Positions 1 through 8,689 of a stretch of DNA of 64,000 nt are shown one piece after another (within the stretch, counting starts at the first letter, position 1; each line of letters opens with the position of its first letter). A program made the position numbers and the translations under genes. The DNA comes from Klebsiella pneumoniae (GTDB taxonomy: Bacteria; Pseudomonadota; Gammaproteobacteria; Enterobacterales; Enterobacteriaceae), in contig NZ_KN046818.1 of NCBI RefSeq assembly GCF_000742135.1, positions 1,178,841 to 1,242,840 on the forward strand, read 5' to 3'. Under the pieces are notes generated by a model. That model was not told the origin of the DNA and did not search any database. It was given only the letters and a program-made list of their open reading frames with translations.

Positions 1-89
1 GTCTGGCCGATGCCGCTGCCGGCGCCGGTGACGAAAGCGACGCGATCCCGCAGGTTAAACAGCTGCTGTGCAAAGTCTTTACCGATCAT
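1..89 (-). CDS. SDR family oxidoreductase, N-terminal fragment (cut by window edge)
   Basis: Reading the minus strand from the ATG at 89 gives 29 codons that run off the window. They begin MIGKDFAQQLFNLRDR and continue into VTGAGSGIGQ, the glycine-rich NAD(P)-binding turn of short-chain dehydrogenases. It lies 200 nt downstream of another SDR on the same strand, so it is probably the last visible gene of the transporter operon. Two different SDRs in one operon suggest successive oxidation or reduction steps on a polyol or sugar. Nothing can be said about the active site, which lies outside the window. Confidence 0.8.
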   Translation of the reverse strand, partial: MIGKDFAQQLFNLRDRVAFVTGAGSGIGQ

Positions 90-289
90 AATGTTTACTC
101 TCTTCAATATAGTGTCGAACGTCGGGAGCCCTGTTTCCCGAATGGCGGCGCGCCGCGCCTTATCCGGGCAACCTTTCGGCGGTGTTACGTAGCCCCGGTA
201 AGCGAAGCGCCACCGGGGGGACGTCCCGGCGTGGTGGCGCCAATGCGGGACGCCTTATTCGGGCTATGGGGCCCGCTAACCCGCGGGGA
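90..289. repeat. Intergenic spacer with BIME/REP-like hairpins
   Basis: This gap between two SDR genes holds GC-rich inverted repeats such as GCCCCGGTAAGCG facing GCGCCACCGGGG near 190-220. The same type of element recurs at 19053, 29660 and 23260 in this window. These look like the extragenic palindromes common in enterobacteria and may stabilise or punctuate the operon mRNA. Confidence 0.5.
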
Positions 290-1087
290 TTACGACATAA
301 TCAAACCGCCATCGATATTGATGGTCTGCCCGGTGAGATAGCGCGCGTCGTCGGAGGCGAGGAAGGCCACCAGCCCGGCCACGTCTTCCGGCTTACCGGC
401 GCGTTTCATTGGGATCCCTTCGACCCATTCCGCCATCAGTTCGCCCTTGCCGTAGCGCTTCTGCTCGGTGCTGAGAATTTCGCCCCACACGCGGTCGTTG
501 TAATCCCACATCTCGCTTTCAATAATGCCGGGGCAGAAGGCGTTGACGGTGATGTTCCACGGCGCCAGCTCGTGCGCCAGGCTTTGGGTAATGCCGATCA
601 CGCCCATTTTGCTGGCGGCGTAGTGCGGCGTGTAGATAAAACCCTGTCGCCCCTGGCCGGAAGAGGTGTTGATCAGGCTGCCGTGATTCTGTTTCACCAT
701 ATATTTGGCCGCCTCGCGGCAGCACAGCCACACGCCGGTGGTGTTGACCGCCAGCACTTTTTCGAAATCGGCTTTTGGCATCCGGTCGTAGTAATCGATG
801 GTGATCACCCCGGCGTTCTGAATGGAGACGTCGATGGTGCCGAAGCGGGCGGCGGCCTGCTCATACAGCGACTGCACCTGCGCTTCGTCGGTCACATCGA
901 CCTGCAGCGATAAAATATCCGCCTGATAGCGCTGACGCAGGGTTTCGGCGGTCTCGTGAACGCGCTCGGCGTTGGAGACCATCACCAGGTTTGCGCCGTC
1001 GCGGGCAAAGCGCTCGGCAATGCCTGCGCCGATGCCGCGGCAGGCGCCGGTGATCACCACCGTTTTGTTCTGGAAATCTCGTTGCAT
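290..1087 (-). CDS. SDR family NAD(P)-dependent oxidoreductase (polyol/sugar dehydrogenase type)
   Basis: This 265-residue protein is a classical short-chain dehydrogenase. It has the cofactor-binding TGACRGIG motif at about residues 13-20, the NAG motif (SIQNAGV) near 90, and the catalytic YAASK near 157. The C-terminal INIDGGL is typical of the family. Its length matches ribitol, sorbitol or erythritol-type dehydrogenases. It starts 60 nt after the permease gene and is the sixth gene in the minus-strand order from the FGGY kinase. By position it probably interconverts the transported polyol or sugar before or after phosphorylation. The substrate cannot be read from the sequence. Confidence 0.88.
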   Translation of the reverse strand: MQRDFQNKTVVITGACRGIGAGIAERFARDGANLVMVSNAERVHETAETLRQRYQADILSLQVDVTDEAQVQSLYEQAAARFGTIDVSIQNAGVITIDYYDRMPKADFEKVLAVNTTGVWLCCREAAKYMVKQNHGSLINTSSGQGRQGFIYTPHYAASKMGVIGITQSLAHELAPWNITVNAFCPGIIESEMWDYNDRVWGEILSTEQKRYGKGELMAEWVEGIPMKRAGKPEDVAGLVAFLASDDARYLTGQTINIDGGLIMS

Positions 1088-1106
1088 ATTTTTTCCCTTT
1101 CGCTGA

Positions 1107-1125
1107 GCCGGGCACCAGGCCCGGC
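1107..1125 (-). other. Hairpin between permease and SDR genes
   Basis: GCCGGGC, the loop ACCAG and GCCCGGC form a perfect 7-bp stem in the 60-nt gap between the permease stop and the SDR start. There is no U-run, so it looks more like an mRNA-stability or REP-type element inside the operon than a terminator. Confidence 0.45.
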
Positions 1126-1147
1126 GGAAGATGTGAATCGTTGCCGG

Positions 1148-2215
1148 TTAGCTGGAGGTGGCGCCGTTGGGGGGGATGGCGTCCAGTTTTTCCTCGTGGC
1201 GGCGCATCAGGATGACCTTGCTCTGCAGCTTCTGCTGGAACTGGTCGACGACCACAGCGGTGACAATCACCACGCCTTTAATCACCATCTGCCAGAAGTC
1301 GCTGACGCCCATCATCACCATGCCGTCGGCAAGGAAGACGATGACGAAGGCGCCGATAATTGACCCGGTCACCCGGCCGCGGCCGCCGGCCAGCGCGGTA
1401 CCGCCGAGCACGGTGGCGCCGATGGCGTCCATCTCAAACATGTTGCCGGTCATCGGGTGCGCGGTTTGCAGCTGTGATGCGACGATCAGGCCGACAAACG
1501 CCGCGCACAGGCCGGAGAAGGCATAGACGAATATTTTCGCTTTCACGATCGGCACGCCGGCGAGGCGGGCGGCAGACTCATTGCCGCCGATGGCGTAGAT
1601 GTAGCGGCCAAGCGGCGTTTTAGTGGTCAGCCAGTAGCCCAGCACGAGGAAGCCGATCATCAGCCAGATCGGCAGATAGACGCCGAGCAGGGTGCCGGAG
1701 CCGAGGGTGGCGAAACCGGTGTTGCCCAGCGCTTCCATGCCGTTGAGATTCGGGTAGGTGCTCCCGTCGTTAAACAGCAGCGCGGAGCCGCGGGCGACGT
1801 ACATCATGCCTAAGGTGCAGATAAACGGCGCCACGCCGAAGCGGGTGATCACCGCGCCGTTGACCAGACCGACCAGCACACCGAAGATCGCCACGCAGAG
1901 GATCACCTCCGGGACATTAAAGAAGAGGATATCGCCGTTCCACAGCGGCAGGCCGTTGGTCAGCAGCGCACCCGCCACCATGCCGCAGATCCCCGCTACC
2001 GCGCCGACGGACAAATCAATGCCGCCGGTGAGAATGACCAGCGTCATGCCGATGGCCAGCAGGCCAGTGATCGCCACGTGCTGGGTCATGATCAGCAGGT
2101 TAGAGGCGGTCAGGAAGTTGGGTACCATCACGCTGAAGAACGCGATCACCAGCAGGAGGGCGATAAAGGTGCGGGCCTTCAGCAGGTACATATAAATCAT
2201 ATATTTCTGGTTCAT
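1148..2215 (-). CDS. Sugar ABC transporter permease (RbsC family)
   Basis: This 355-residue, strongly hydrophobic protein belongs to the BPD_transp_2 (RbsC/XylH/AraH) permeases. It contains the family signature GGIDLSVGA near residue 65, the NGAVITRFGVAPFICTLG segment near 120, and GGNESAARLAGV near 210, which contacts the ATPase. Eight to ten membrane segments are apparent. The C-terminal tail after VVVDQFQQKL is about 25 residues longer than in RbsC. It lies 17 nt after the ATPase gene, so the two are co-transcribed. It should form the inner-membrane channel of the locus transporter, which lacks a second permease gene and so is probably homodimeric. Confidence 0.93.
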   Translation of the reverse strand: MNQKYMIYMYLLKARTFIALLLVIAFFSVMVPNFLTASNLLIMTQHVAITGLLAIGMTLVILTGGIDLSVGAVAGICGMVAGALLTNGLPLWNGDILFFNVPEVILCVAIFGVLVGLVNGAVITRFGVAPFICTLGMMYVARGSALLFNDGSTYPNLNGMEALGNTGFATLGSGTLLGVYLPIWLMIGFLVLGYWLTTKTPLGRYIYAIGGNESAARLAGVPIVKAKIFVYAFSGLCAAFVGLIVASQLQTAHPMTGNMFEMDAIGATVLGGTALAGGRGRVTGSIIGAFVIVFLADGMVMMGVSDFWQMVIKGVVIVTAVVVDQFQQKLQSKVILMRRHEEKLDAIPPNGATSS

Positions 2216-2232
2216 GATGGATTCCAGCCTGA

Positions 2233-3777
2233 TTAATCTTGAGGTGTTGAAGCCGCGATTAACTGTTCGCGGGTCACCGCATGGCGCGGTAAATCGGCGG
2301 TAATGCGGCCATCGGCCATCACCAGGATGCGGTCGGCCAGGGCCATCACCTCATCCAGTTCCGAAGATGAGAACATCACCGCCAGCCCCTGCTGAGCCAT
2401 TTTGCCGATCAGGTGATAGACGTCGGTTTTCGCGCCGACGTCGATGCCGCGCGTCGGTTCGTCGAGGAACACCACCTGCGGCTGGGTCATCAGCGCTTTA
2501 CCCAGCACCACTTTTTGTTGATTGCCGCCGCTCAGCGAGGTGATGGGCAATGTGGCGTCGCTGACCTTGATCGCCAGCTGCTGGATCATCTCTTTCACGC
2601 AGGTCTCTTCTTTTTGCGGGTTCAACCAGCGCCAGGCGCGGCGGAACCCCTGCAGGCTGAAATCAGAGAGCGTCATGTTGGCCTGAATCGACATCATCTG
2701 CACCACGCCTTCGCCCTGACGGTCCTCCGGCACCAGCGCCAGCCCCTTTTTCAGGCGCTGTTGAAAGCGAGATTTGCCGATGCTTTCGCCGTTAAGATGC
2801 ACCTCGCCGCGCTGGCAGGGCATCAAGCCGACCAGGCCTTTAAACAGCTCGGTGCGCCCGGCGCCCAGCAGGCCGTAAATACCGATCACTTCGCCTTTGC
2901 TGAGGGTGAAGGTGACGTCATTGAGCTTGTAACCGCCGCTGGGATGCAGCGCGGTCAGCCCTTTGACGTCAAGCACTGCGTCGCCTTTTGGCGCCGGTTG
3001 ATAATCAAAGTGTTTTTTCTTATCACCGACCATCTGCTCGATGATCCACGGTACGCTGGCGTCGCTGACGTGACGCTCGCTGATAAAGCGACCGTCGCGG
3101 AAAATGGTGATGTTGTCGCCAATCTCCATCAGCTCTTCGAGGCGATGCGAGATATAGATGATGGTCACGCCGCGCCGCTTAAGCTGCGCGATCACCTTGA
3201 ACAGCACTTTGACCTCAGACTGGCTCAGCGCCGAGGTGGGCTCGTCCATGATCAGCACGCGGGTGTCTTTCGACAGGGCGCGGGCAATCTCGACTAACTG
3301 CTGGTGGCCGATACCGAGTTCACCCAGCGGAGCGTAAGGATCGACATCCAGCTCCAGCCGTTCCAGCAGCGATTTGGCCAGCGCGTACTGGTATTTTTCG
3401 TTAATGCGTCCTTTCTGAAAGAATTCATTCGCCATGAAGATGTTGTCCATCACATTCATATTGGGAAATAAATTCAGTTCCTGAAAAATAATACTGATGC
3501 CCAGTTTTTCTGCCTGATGCGTCGACTGTAATGAAACTGCTTCACCATCGAGGATAATTTGCCCGGAGGAGGGCGTTTCCACACCGGCAAGCATTTTCAT
3601 CATGGTGGATTTACCCGCACCATTTTCTCCGATCAGCACGTTGACCTTATTTCGATAGACCCGGTAATTGACATTATCCAGGGCGGTTACGCCGGGATAG
3701 ACGCGCGACAGGCCGCGGGTTTCGATAATCACTTCGGACTCAACGGGCTGGGGAGCGACGAGATCGTGCGGCGCCAT
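2233..3777 (-). CDS. Sugar ABC transporter ATP-binding protein (RbsA family, duplicated)
   Basis: This 514-residue protein has two fused ABC cassettes. The first has an intact Walker A GENGAGKST (residues 50-58) and Walker B LIMDEPTSAL. The second has the degenerate loop GLLGAGRTE, plus the ABC signature LSGGNQQKV and Walker B VFLDEPTRGID. This asymmetry is usual in monosaccharide importers. I start it at MAPHD (3777) because GGGGGAC precedes that ATG at good spacing. An in-frame ATG at 3795 has no clear ribosome site. The start overlaps the end of the upstream lipoprotein gene by only a few bases, so translation is probably coupled. Confidence 0.93.
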   Translation of the reverse strand: MAPHDLVAPQPVESEVIIETRGLSRVYPGVTALDNVNYRVYRNKVNVLIGENGAGKSTMMKMLAGVETPSSGQIILDGEAVSLQSTHQAEKLGISIIFQELNLFPNMNVMDNIFMANEFFQKGRINEKYQYALAKSLLERLELDVDPYAPLGELGIGHQQLVEIARALSKDTRVLIMDEPTSALSQSEVKVLFKVIAQLKRRGVTIIYISHRLEELMEIGDNITIFRDGRFISERHVSDASVPWIIEQMVGDKKKHFDYQPAPKGDAVLDVKGLTALHPSGGYKLNDVTFTLSKGEVIGIYGLLGAGRTELFKGLVGLMPCQRGEVHLNGESIGKSRFQQRLKKGLALVPEDRQGEGVVQMMSIQANMTLSDFSLQGFRRAWRWLNPQKEETCVKEMIQQLAIKVSDATLPITSLSGGNQQKVVLGKALMTQPQVVFLDEPTRGIDVGAKTDVYHLIGKMAQQGLAVMFSSSELDEVMALADRILVMADGRITADLPRHAVTREQLIAASTPQD

Positions 3778-3778
3778 A

Positions 3779-4399
3779 TTATTGTCCCCCTGCATGAATG
3801 ATTTTCGCCGGGGTAATTTCCGGGAGAGTTTGCGGAATATCCCAGGCCGAGAAGACGCCGTACACCTCCACGCTGTCGCCGGTTTTGACGTTGGCTGTCT
3901 GAATCATTTTGACCGCCTGACTGTTGATATTCTTGCTGTACTCGCCGAACAGCACCTGGTCATTAAAGTCCTGATAGCTGGCGCCGCTGTAGCCGTCGCG
4001 CAGCTGGGTGCCGCGCAGGGTAGGGCCAATCTGCACCGTCACCTTCCCGACGCTGGCGTCGGTCAAGGTCATTTTGCCGCTGCGCGAGGCGGTATCGAGT
4101 TTGCTGACGGTACCTGAAACCTTGACGTAGAAGATGCAGGGGTTTTCATCCTGCGCACGGTAGCCGAGGGTTTTACAGGCGCTATCAATGTCTTTTGCCG
4201 CCTTGAGCGCGCTCATCAGTTCCGCCGCCGGACGCGCTTTCGTCACCACCTGCGGTACGATGCTCTGCTGCCAGGTTTTATCCATATTCGCCATATGCGG
4301 GTTGGGCGGGGATTTCAGGTCTGCCAGCTCCTGCTGCGAGACGATGCGACAGCCCCCTAGCGCCAGTACGGCCAGCGTCAGACAGGTTTTCTTAAACAT
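3779..4399 (-). CDS. DUF2291 family lipoprotein of a sugar ABC operon
   Basis: The gene encodes about 206 residues. It begins MFKKTCLTLAVLALGGC, a lipoprotein signal with a lipobox ending at Cys17, so the product should be lipid-anchored in the envelope. I recognise the remainder as the DUF2291 family, whose members commonly sit beside periplasmic sugar-binding proteins. The middle contains GKMTLTDASVGKVTVQIGP, a beta-rich stretch. It lies between the binding protein (43 nt away) and the ATPase, so it belongs to the transporter operon. Its biochemical role is not established as far as I know. A longer reading with 11 extra N-terminal residues is less likely because it would bury the signal peptide. 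Confidence 0.8.
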   Translation of the reverse strand: MFKKTCLTLAVLALGGCRIVSQQELADLKSPPNPHMANMDKTWQQSIVPQVVTKARPAAELMSALKAAKDIDSACKTLGYRAQDENPCIFYVKVSGTVSKLDTASRSGKMTLTDASVGKVTVQIGPTLRGTQLRDGYSGASYQDFNDQVLFGEYSKNINSQAVKMIQTANVKTGDSVEVYGVFSAWDIPQTLPEITPAKIIHAGGQ

Positions 4400-4442
4400 A
4401 ATGCTCTCCTCTGCGCCCCCGCAGGGGCGCAACCACCCGAAC

Positions 4443-5378
4443 TCAGGACTTAATGTTGAAATCCTGGACTTTATCGGCGTTATCCTGGGTAATCAGAATG
4501 CCGCGGAACATCACGCGCTGCTTCGCCGGCTTCTCGCCTTTTTGCAGGTAGTTATCCAGATCGGTGACGCCCTGAGCGGCGATGGCCTGCGCCTGCAGCA
4601 TTACGGTTGCCTGCAGGGTGCCGGCTTTCACGGCGTCGCGCTCATCGTTGCTGCCGTCGATGCCGACGACAATCACATCGCTACGGTTGGCCGCTTTCAG
4701 CGCCGCAATCGCGCCAAGGGCTACCGGCCCGTTGCCACAGATGACGCCTTTCACGTCGGGGTGCGCCTGCAGGATGCTGTCCATGATGCGTTTGCCGTCG
4801 AGCAGGGTGCCTTTGGCATCCTGTTTCGCCACGCTGACCATATCCGGATACTGGTCAATGACCTGATGGAAAGATTTAGAACGGGTGACGCAGTTATTAT
4901 CGGCGAGGTTGCAGGTCAGCTCGGCGTATTTGCCTTTCTCCGCCATTTTCTCGACGAAGACGTTGGCGACCTCAGAGCCGGCCTGGAAGTTATTGTGGGT
5001 AATTTGTTCCAGTGCCACATCATCAACCGGAATTTCGCGGTTAATTAAGACCACCGGAATGCCCGCTTTTTTGGCTTTTTCAACGGCGGCGACGCTGGCG
5101 GTGGAGTCAGCGTTATCGAGAATAATGCCCTGCACTTTTTTACCAATCGCGGTGTCGATAAGCTCATTCTGCTTTTTGACATCTTCGCCATGGGACAGCA
5201 CGGTGGTTTTGTAGCCGAGAGCTTGCGCTTTTTCGCTGGCGCCTTTGGCTTCCGAGGCGTAATACGGGTTATCCAGCGAGTTGACCATGATCATAATGGT
5301 GCCTTTCTCCGCGGCGTGCGCGGCAAAGGAGAAGGCGGTCAGGGTCGCAGCGGTTAAAAGGGTTATACGTAATTTCAT
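4443..5378 (-). CDS. Periplasmic sugar-binding protein (RbsB family)
   Basis: This 311-residue protein has a signal peptide ending AHA (cleavage after about residue 22) followed by a periplasmic-binding-protein type 1 fold. Family motifs are NPYYASEAKGA near the N-terminus, the QGIILDNADS loop, the VLINREIP strand-turn and VKGVICGNGPVALGAIAAL. It should capture the sugar or polyol in the periplasm and hand it to the single permease. It is the first transporter gene after the FGGY kinase, with a 159-nt gap that may hold a separate ribosome-loading or promoter region. Confidence 0.93.
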   Translation of the reverse strand: MKLRITLLTAATLTAFSFAAHAAEKGTIMIMVNSLDNPYYASEAKGASEKAQALGYKTTVLSHGEDVKKQNELIDTAIGKKVQGIILDNADSTASVAAVEKAKKAGIPVVLINREIPVDDVALEQITHNNFQAGSEVANVFVEKMAEKGKYAELTCNLADNNCVTRSKSFHQVIDQYPDMVSVAKQDAKGTLLDGKRIMDSILQAHPDVKGVICGNGPVALGAIAALKAANRSDVIVVGIDGSNDERDAVKAGTLQATVMLQAQAIAAQGVTDLDNYLQKGEKPAKQRVMFRGILITQDNADKVQDFNIKS

Positions 5379-5537
5379 GACTCTGTTCCTGTATTTTTAT
5401 ATTCGAACAAATGAGCCCCTGAGCGGGCAGGCTTTTACGGTCTGAAATTTCCCCTAATGTATTCGGGGATAGCGATATCGTTATGGGCCGGGTTTCTCCT
5501 GTGATAAGTGAATGCGTGTCGTCGCGCAGTCTGGCGG

Positions 5538-7058
5538 TCAGGCTGGCGAGTCCGGTTTCCATAATGTTCGGTCGACCGCATGGCGCCACTCCTGCCAGCG
5601 CGTTTGTAAGCGCTGGTGGCGGGCCATGTCGGGCTGAAAGGTGCTATGTTCGGTTAAGAAGGCCTGCAGATCGGCGGTCGATCCCGGATGGAGCGCTTTG
5701 CGTGCCAGCAACGCCGCGCCGATGGCGGACAGCTCCGGCACGTCGCTGCGCATCACCGGGCAGCCGAGCAGATCGGCCTGGTATTGCATCAGCCAGTCAT
5801 TGTTGGTCGGCCCGCCGTCCACCATCAACGCCGTCAGGGTGAACTCCTCATGCTGACGCATCGCCACCACCACGTCGGCTATCTGATAGGTGATGGACTC
5901 CAGCGCCGCACGGATCAGATGCGCGCGTTTCACCCCGCGACTCAGGCCGCAAATCACGCCGCGGGCGCTGTCATCCCACCAGGGCGCGCCAAGACCGGTC
6001 AGCGCCGGCACGAAGTAGACCCCGAGGGTTGAGTCGACGGAGGCGGGGAGGGTATTCAGCTCATGGGCCAGCTCGGCGGCAGAGAGTTCGCTCAGTCCGG
6101 TGCTGTCCGCCATCCAGGCGACAGCATCGCCGGTGTGGGGAATATTCCCTTCCAGGCCCCACACCAGCTGGTCGCCATCGTGCCAGGCGACGGTGGTCGC
6201 CAGCGCGTCGATATCGCACTGCGCCGATTTGACCGGGGCCATGACCGAAGAGCCGGTGCCGTAGGTGGCTTTGACGCAGCCTGCCTCGCCGAGCGCGTGG
6301 CCGAACAGCGCGGCGTGGGAGTCGCCGATCATCGACATGATCGGAATACCGTCCGGAATGGCGGCCAGTCCTTTGGTATGGCCGAAGAGGCCGCTCGACG
6401 GTTTAATTTCCGGCAACGCCGCGCGCGGAATGCCGAACAGCGCCAGCATCTCGTCGTCCCACTCGCCGCGGTGCAGGTTCAGCAGCTGGGTGCGGGAGGC
6501 ATTGGAGTAGTCGCAGCAGAAGGCTTCTCCAGCAGTCAGATTCCACAGCAGCCAGCTGTCGATGGTGCCGAGGCAAATCTCACCGCGTTCGGCGCGCAGG
6601 TGGCCATCGACAGTCGCATCCAGCAGCCAGCGCATTTTGGAGGCCGAGAACAGCGGGGCGATTGGCAGGCCGGTGGCACGCTTAATGTGCTGTTCCTGAC
6701 GATCGTGACGCAGCGTGTCGCAGAACGCGGCGCTGCGGGTGCATTGCCAGGTAATGGCCGCGTTAATCGGTTCGCCGCTGTCGCGATACCAGCCAATGGC
6801 GGTTTCCCGCTGGTTGCTGATAGCCAGCGCGGCGACGTTTTCCGCGCCAACGTGGGCCACCGCGCTGGCGATCACCGTCAGTGAGGCGGTAACCAGCGCT
6901 TCGCCCGATTGCTCCACCCAGCCGTCGCGCGGCGTTTGGATCGCCAGCGGCTGCGAGAATTTGACGATAACTTTGCCCCGGCTATCCAGCACCACCGCTT
7001 TGGCGTTGGTGGTGCCTTCATCCAGGGCAATGATGAACTCTTTTGCTGTCGCCTGCAT
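5538..7058 (-). CDS. FGGY-family carbohydrate kinase (glycerol-kinase-like)
   Basis: This 506-residue protein has the N-terminal phosphate loop ALDEGTTNAKAVVLD (residues 12-26) and the second-domain motif TYGTGSSVMAPV. The C-terminal GGPTNNDWLMQYQADLLG is FGGY-type. The candidate catalytic Asp is in MIGDSHAALFG. Its overall look is closer to glycerol kinase and related kinases than to xylulokinase. The start is the ATG at 7058, preceded by GAGGAGAG; a longer reading from 7151 has no homology and no ribosome site. It is the first gene of the minus-strand catabolic operon. By position it phosphorylates the ketose made by the SDRs, so that the split transketolase can act on it. Confidence 0.9.
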   Translation of the reverse strand: MQATAKEFIIALDEGTTNAKAVVLDSRGKVIVKFSQPLAIQTPRDGWVEQSGEALVTASLTVIASAVAHVGAENVAALAISNQRETAIGWYRDSGEPINAAITWQCTRSAAFCDTLRHDRQEQHIKRATGLPIAPLFSASKMRWLLDATVDGHLRAERGEICLGTIDSWLLWNLTAGEAFCCDYSNASRTQLLNLHRGEWDDEMLALFGIPRAALPEIKPSSGLFGHTKGLAAIPDGIPIMSMIGDSHAALFGHALGEAGCVKATYGTGSSVMAPVKSAQCDIDALATTVAWHDGDQLVWGLEGNIPHTGDAVAWMADSTGLSELSAAELAHELNTLPASVDSTLGVYFVPALTGLGAPWWDDSARGVICGLSRGVKRAHLIRAALESITYQIADVVVAMRQHEEFTLTALMVDGGPTNNDWLMQYQADLLGCPVMRSDVPELSAIGAALLARKALHPGSTADLQAFLTEHSTFQPDMARHQRLQTRWQEWRHAVDRTLWKPDSPA

Positions 7059-7175
7059 CGTGCTCTCCTCGGTCACTCGGTGTCCTGGAACCGCGAAGAC
7101 GAGGAATATCTCCCACCGTCTCCTGCGTCTGTGCAGGCCATGTTGTGACATTTCATTATCATCTTTTTAATCACT

Positions 7176-7187
7176 GAATATATATTC
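7176..7187. promoter_or_regulatory. Operator-like palindrome GAATATATATTC, kinase side
   Basis: This perfect 12-bp palindrome lies 118 nt upstream of the kinase start. The same 12-mer occurs at 8549-8560 in front of the transketolase genes, with close variants at 8692 and 8710. A shared palindrome on both sides of the SorC-type regulator gene suggests it is that regulator's binding site. Confidence 0.6.
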
Positions 7188-7255
7188 GATAGTGATTATT
7201 TATTTGATACCTTAAGCCACAAACCCGGTGACGGGCTACCGGAAAAATCATCAAT

Positions 7256-7271
7256 TGTGCTGGCAATCACA
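7256..7271. promoter_or_regulatory. CRP-like site
   Basis: TGTGC, six bases, then TCACA match the CRP consensus TGTGA-N6-TCACA at nine of ten conserved positions. It lies about 200 nt upstream of the kinase start, which suggests catabolite control of the operon. The distance is long for a class II activator site. Confidence 0.5.
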
Positions 7272-7289
7272 TTTCGCCGATCGGCGAAA
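7272..7289. promoter_or_regulatory. 18-bp perfect palindrome
   Basis: TTTCGCCGATCGGCGAAA is an exact inverted repeat with no loop, abutting the CRP-like site. Having no spacer, it looks more like a dimeric protein-binding site than an RNA hairpin. It does not resemble the GAATATATATTC sites, so a second regulator may be involved. Confidence 0.4.
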
Positions 7290-7351
7290 GCGGCGATAGG
7301 CGGCTGGAGTGGTTGATTAACTGATTGAATTTAAATGTATTAACAGAGCCA

Positions 7352-7380
7352 GCCCTGAAGCTAAAAAAGCACGTCAGGGC
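7352..7380 (-). terminator. Possible terminator of the SorC-type regulator gene
   Basis: GCCCTGA and TCAGGGC form a 7-bp stem around a 15-nt loop, 28 nt downstream of the regulator stop codon. A T-run falls within the loop rather than after the stem on the minus strand, so termination efficiency is uncertain. Confidence 0.35.
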
Positions 7381-7407
7381 GGCAGAGAGGAAAAGCAGCG
7401 CGGCAGG

Positions 7408-8358
7408 TTAGTCGCTAACCAGCATGCGAGCGGTAGGGTAATCGGTGATTAAAACATCAATGTAGCCGCCGGTGAGGGCGCCTTTGATGGCCGCGACTTT
7501 GTCGGTACCGCCGGCCAGCGCGACCACGTTCGGGCATTTTTTGACCTTCTCCAGCGCCATACCGATCACCGGATCTTCATCATCGCGTAACACCGGATGG
7601 CCGTTTTTGTCGTAGTAGTGCAGGCAGATATCACCCACCGCGCCGCGCGCCGCCAGCACCTGCAGCATATCTTCGTGATAGTAGTTACCGGAGGTTTTCA
7701 GCAGTTGAGAGGGTTCGAGAATGCCGATGCCGACGATGGCGATATCCACTTCATCAAAGCGCGACACCACGTCAGCGACGTCTTTGCTGGCCAGCAGCCG
7801 GTTGCGCTCCTCCATGGATCCTTCGATGCTCTGTGACGGCAGCAGCCAGGCGTCGCAATTCAGGCGCTGGGCGAGGGTCTGGGTAAGAATCGTCGCCTGC
7901 ACGTTACCGTTTGGCCCGACGCCGCCGAGCAGTTGGATCACGCCGCTGGCTTTCAGGTTTTGCGCATGAACTTCATCGACCATCGCGCGAATGGTTGAGC
8001 TCCACGAGGAGACGCCAATCAGATCTTTTGGCCGCAGCCGGGTTTCCAGATAGTGGGCGGCGGCGGAGCCAATCGCCCGCTTGATGGTATGATCGCTGGC
8101 CTCTTCCTCGGTATCCACCACCACCGCCTGCTTAAGGCCGTAGCGATCCTCAAGCCCTTTTTCGAGCTTCAGAAAGATGTTGGACGGCTGAACGACGCTG
8201 ATCTTGACGACGCCTTCTTTCTGGCAGCGGGTAATGGCGCGGGAGACAAATGACTGAGACAGCGAGAGAAGTTGGGCGATATCAGACTGCTTTCGTCCTT
8301 CCAGATAGTAAAGCGTGGCAATCTTAACCAATAGCCGTTGTTCATCCTGCTTAGCCAT
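7408..8358 (-). CDS. SorC/DeoR-family sugar-binding transcriptional regulator
   Basis: The 316 residues start with a helix-turn-helix (GRKQSDIAQLLSLSQSFVSR, about residues 17-36). A sugar-phosphate-binding domain of the SorC/LsrR/DeoR type follows, with family motifs GVSSWSSTIRAMV, VIQLLGGVG and VVALAGGTDKVAAIKGAL. Such proteins sense a phosphorylated sugar, which releases or changes their DNA binding. The gene lies between the kinase operon and the divergent transketolase genes. It is flanked on both sides by the palindrome GAATATATATTC, so it very likely controls both arms and itself. The start ATG follows GAGGATTAAT. Confidence 0.9.
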   Translation of the reverse strand: MAKQDEQRLLVKIATLYYLEGRKQSDIAQLLSLSQSFVSRAITRCQKEGVVKISVVQPSNIFLKLEKGLEDRYGLKQAVVVDTEEEASDHTIKRAIGSAAAHYLETRLRPKDLIGVSSWSSTIRAMVDEVHAQNLKASGVIQLLGGVGPNGNVQATILTQTLAQRLNCDAWLLPSQSIEGSMEERNRLLASKDVADVVSRFDEVDIAIVGIGILEPSQLLKTSGNYYHEDMLQVLAARGAVGDICLHYYDKNGHPVLRDDEDPVIGMALEKVKKCPNVVALAGGTDKVAAIKGALTGGYIDVLITDYPTARMLVSD

Positions 8359-8546
8359 ATTAATCCTCGAAAATCATTTATCGCCTTTCTTCAGGCGGTT
8401 AGCTGCAGCCATTATCGTAGTGACTTTTATCATACGCGAAAAAAAATCAGACTTAAGTGTGACAGGCGTCTAACTTTTGCCAATCCTCAAAATCGACTAT
8501 GGACAAAAACAAAACAGCCAGGCCATAATCGAATAAAGAATCATTA

Positions 8547-8562
8547 TTGAATATATATTCAA
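8547..8562. promoter_or_regulatory. Operator-like palindrome TTGAATATATATTCAA
   Basis: This is a perfect 16-bp palindrome containing the same GAATATATATTC core as at 7176. It lies between the divergent regulator and transketolase genes, 171 nt before the transketolase start, where it could control the regulator, the transketolase genes or both. Confidence 0.6.
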
Positions 8563-8689
8563 GGCGATTTCGAGTCAATGTGTTTATCCGGGCTTCGCCT
8601 GGAGCGGGAGGCAGAATGTTCCTGAGTAGGGCGCTGTGGCAGAAGGCTTACCACCCGGCATAGGGATATCTGGTTTTTTTAGTCCTTGC

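Larger units (their letters stand above)
7059..7407. other. Regulatory spacer upstream of the kinase operon
   Basis: These 349 nt have no gene. They hold an operator-like palindrome (7176-7187), a CRP-like site (7256-7271), an 18-bp perfect palindrome immediately after it (7272-7289) and a possible regulator terminator (7352-7380). The first third is AT-rich, unlike the flanking genes, as expected for a promoter. Confidence 0.6.
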
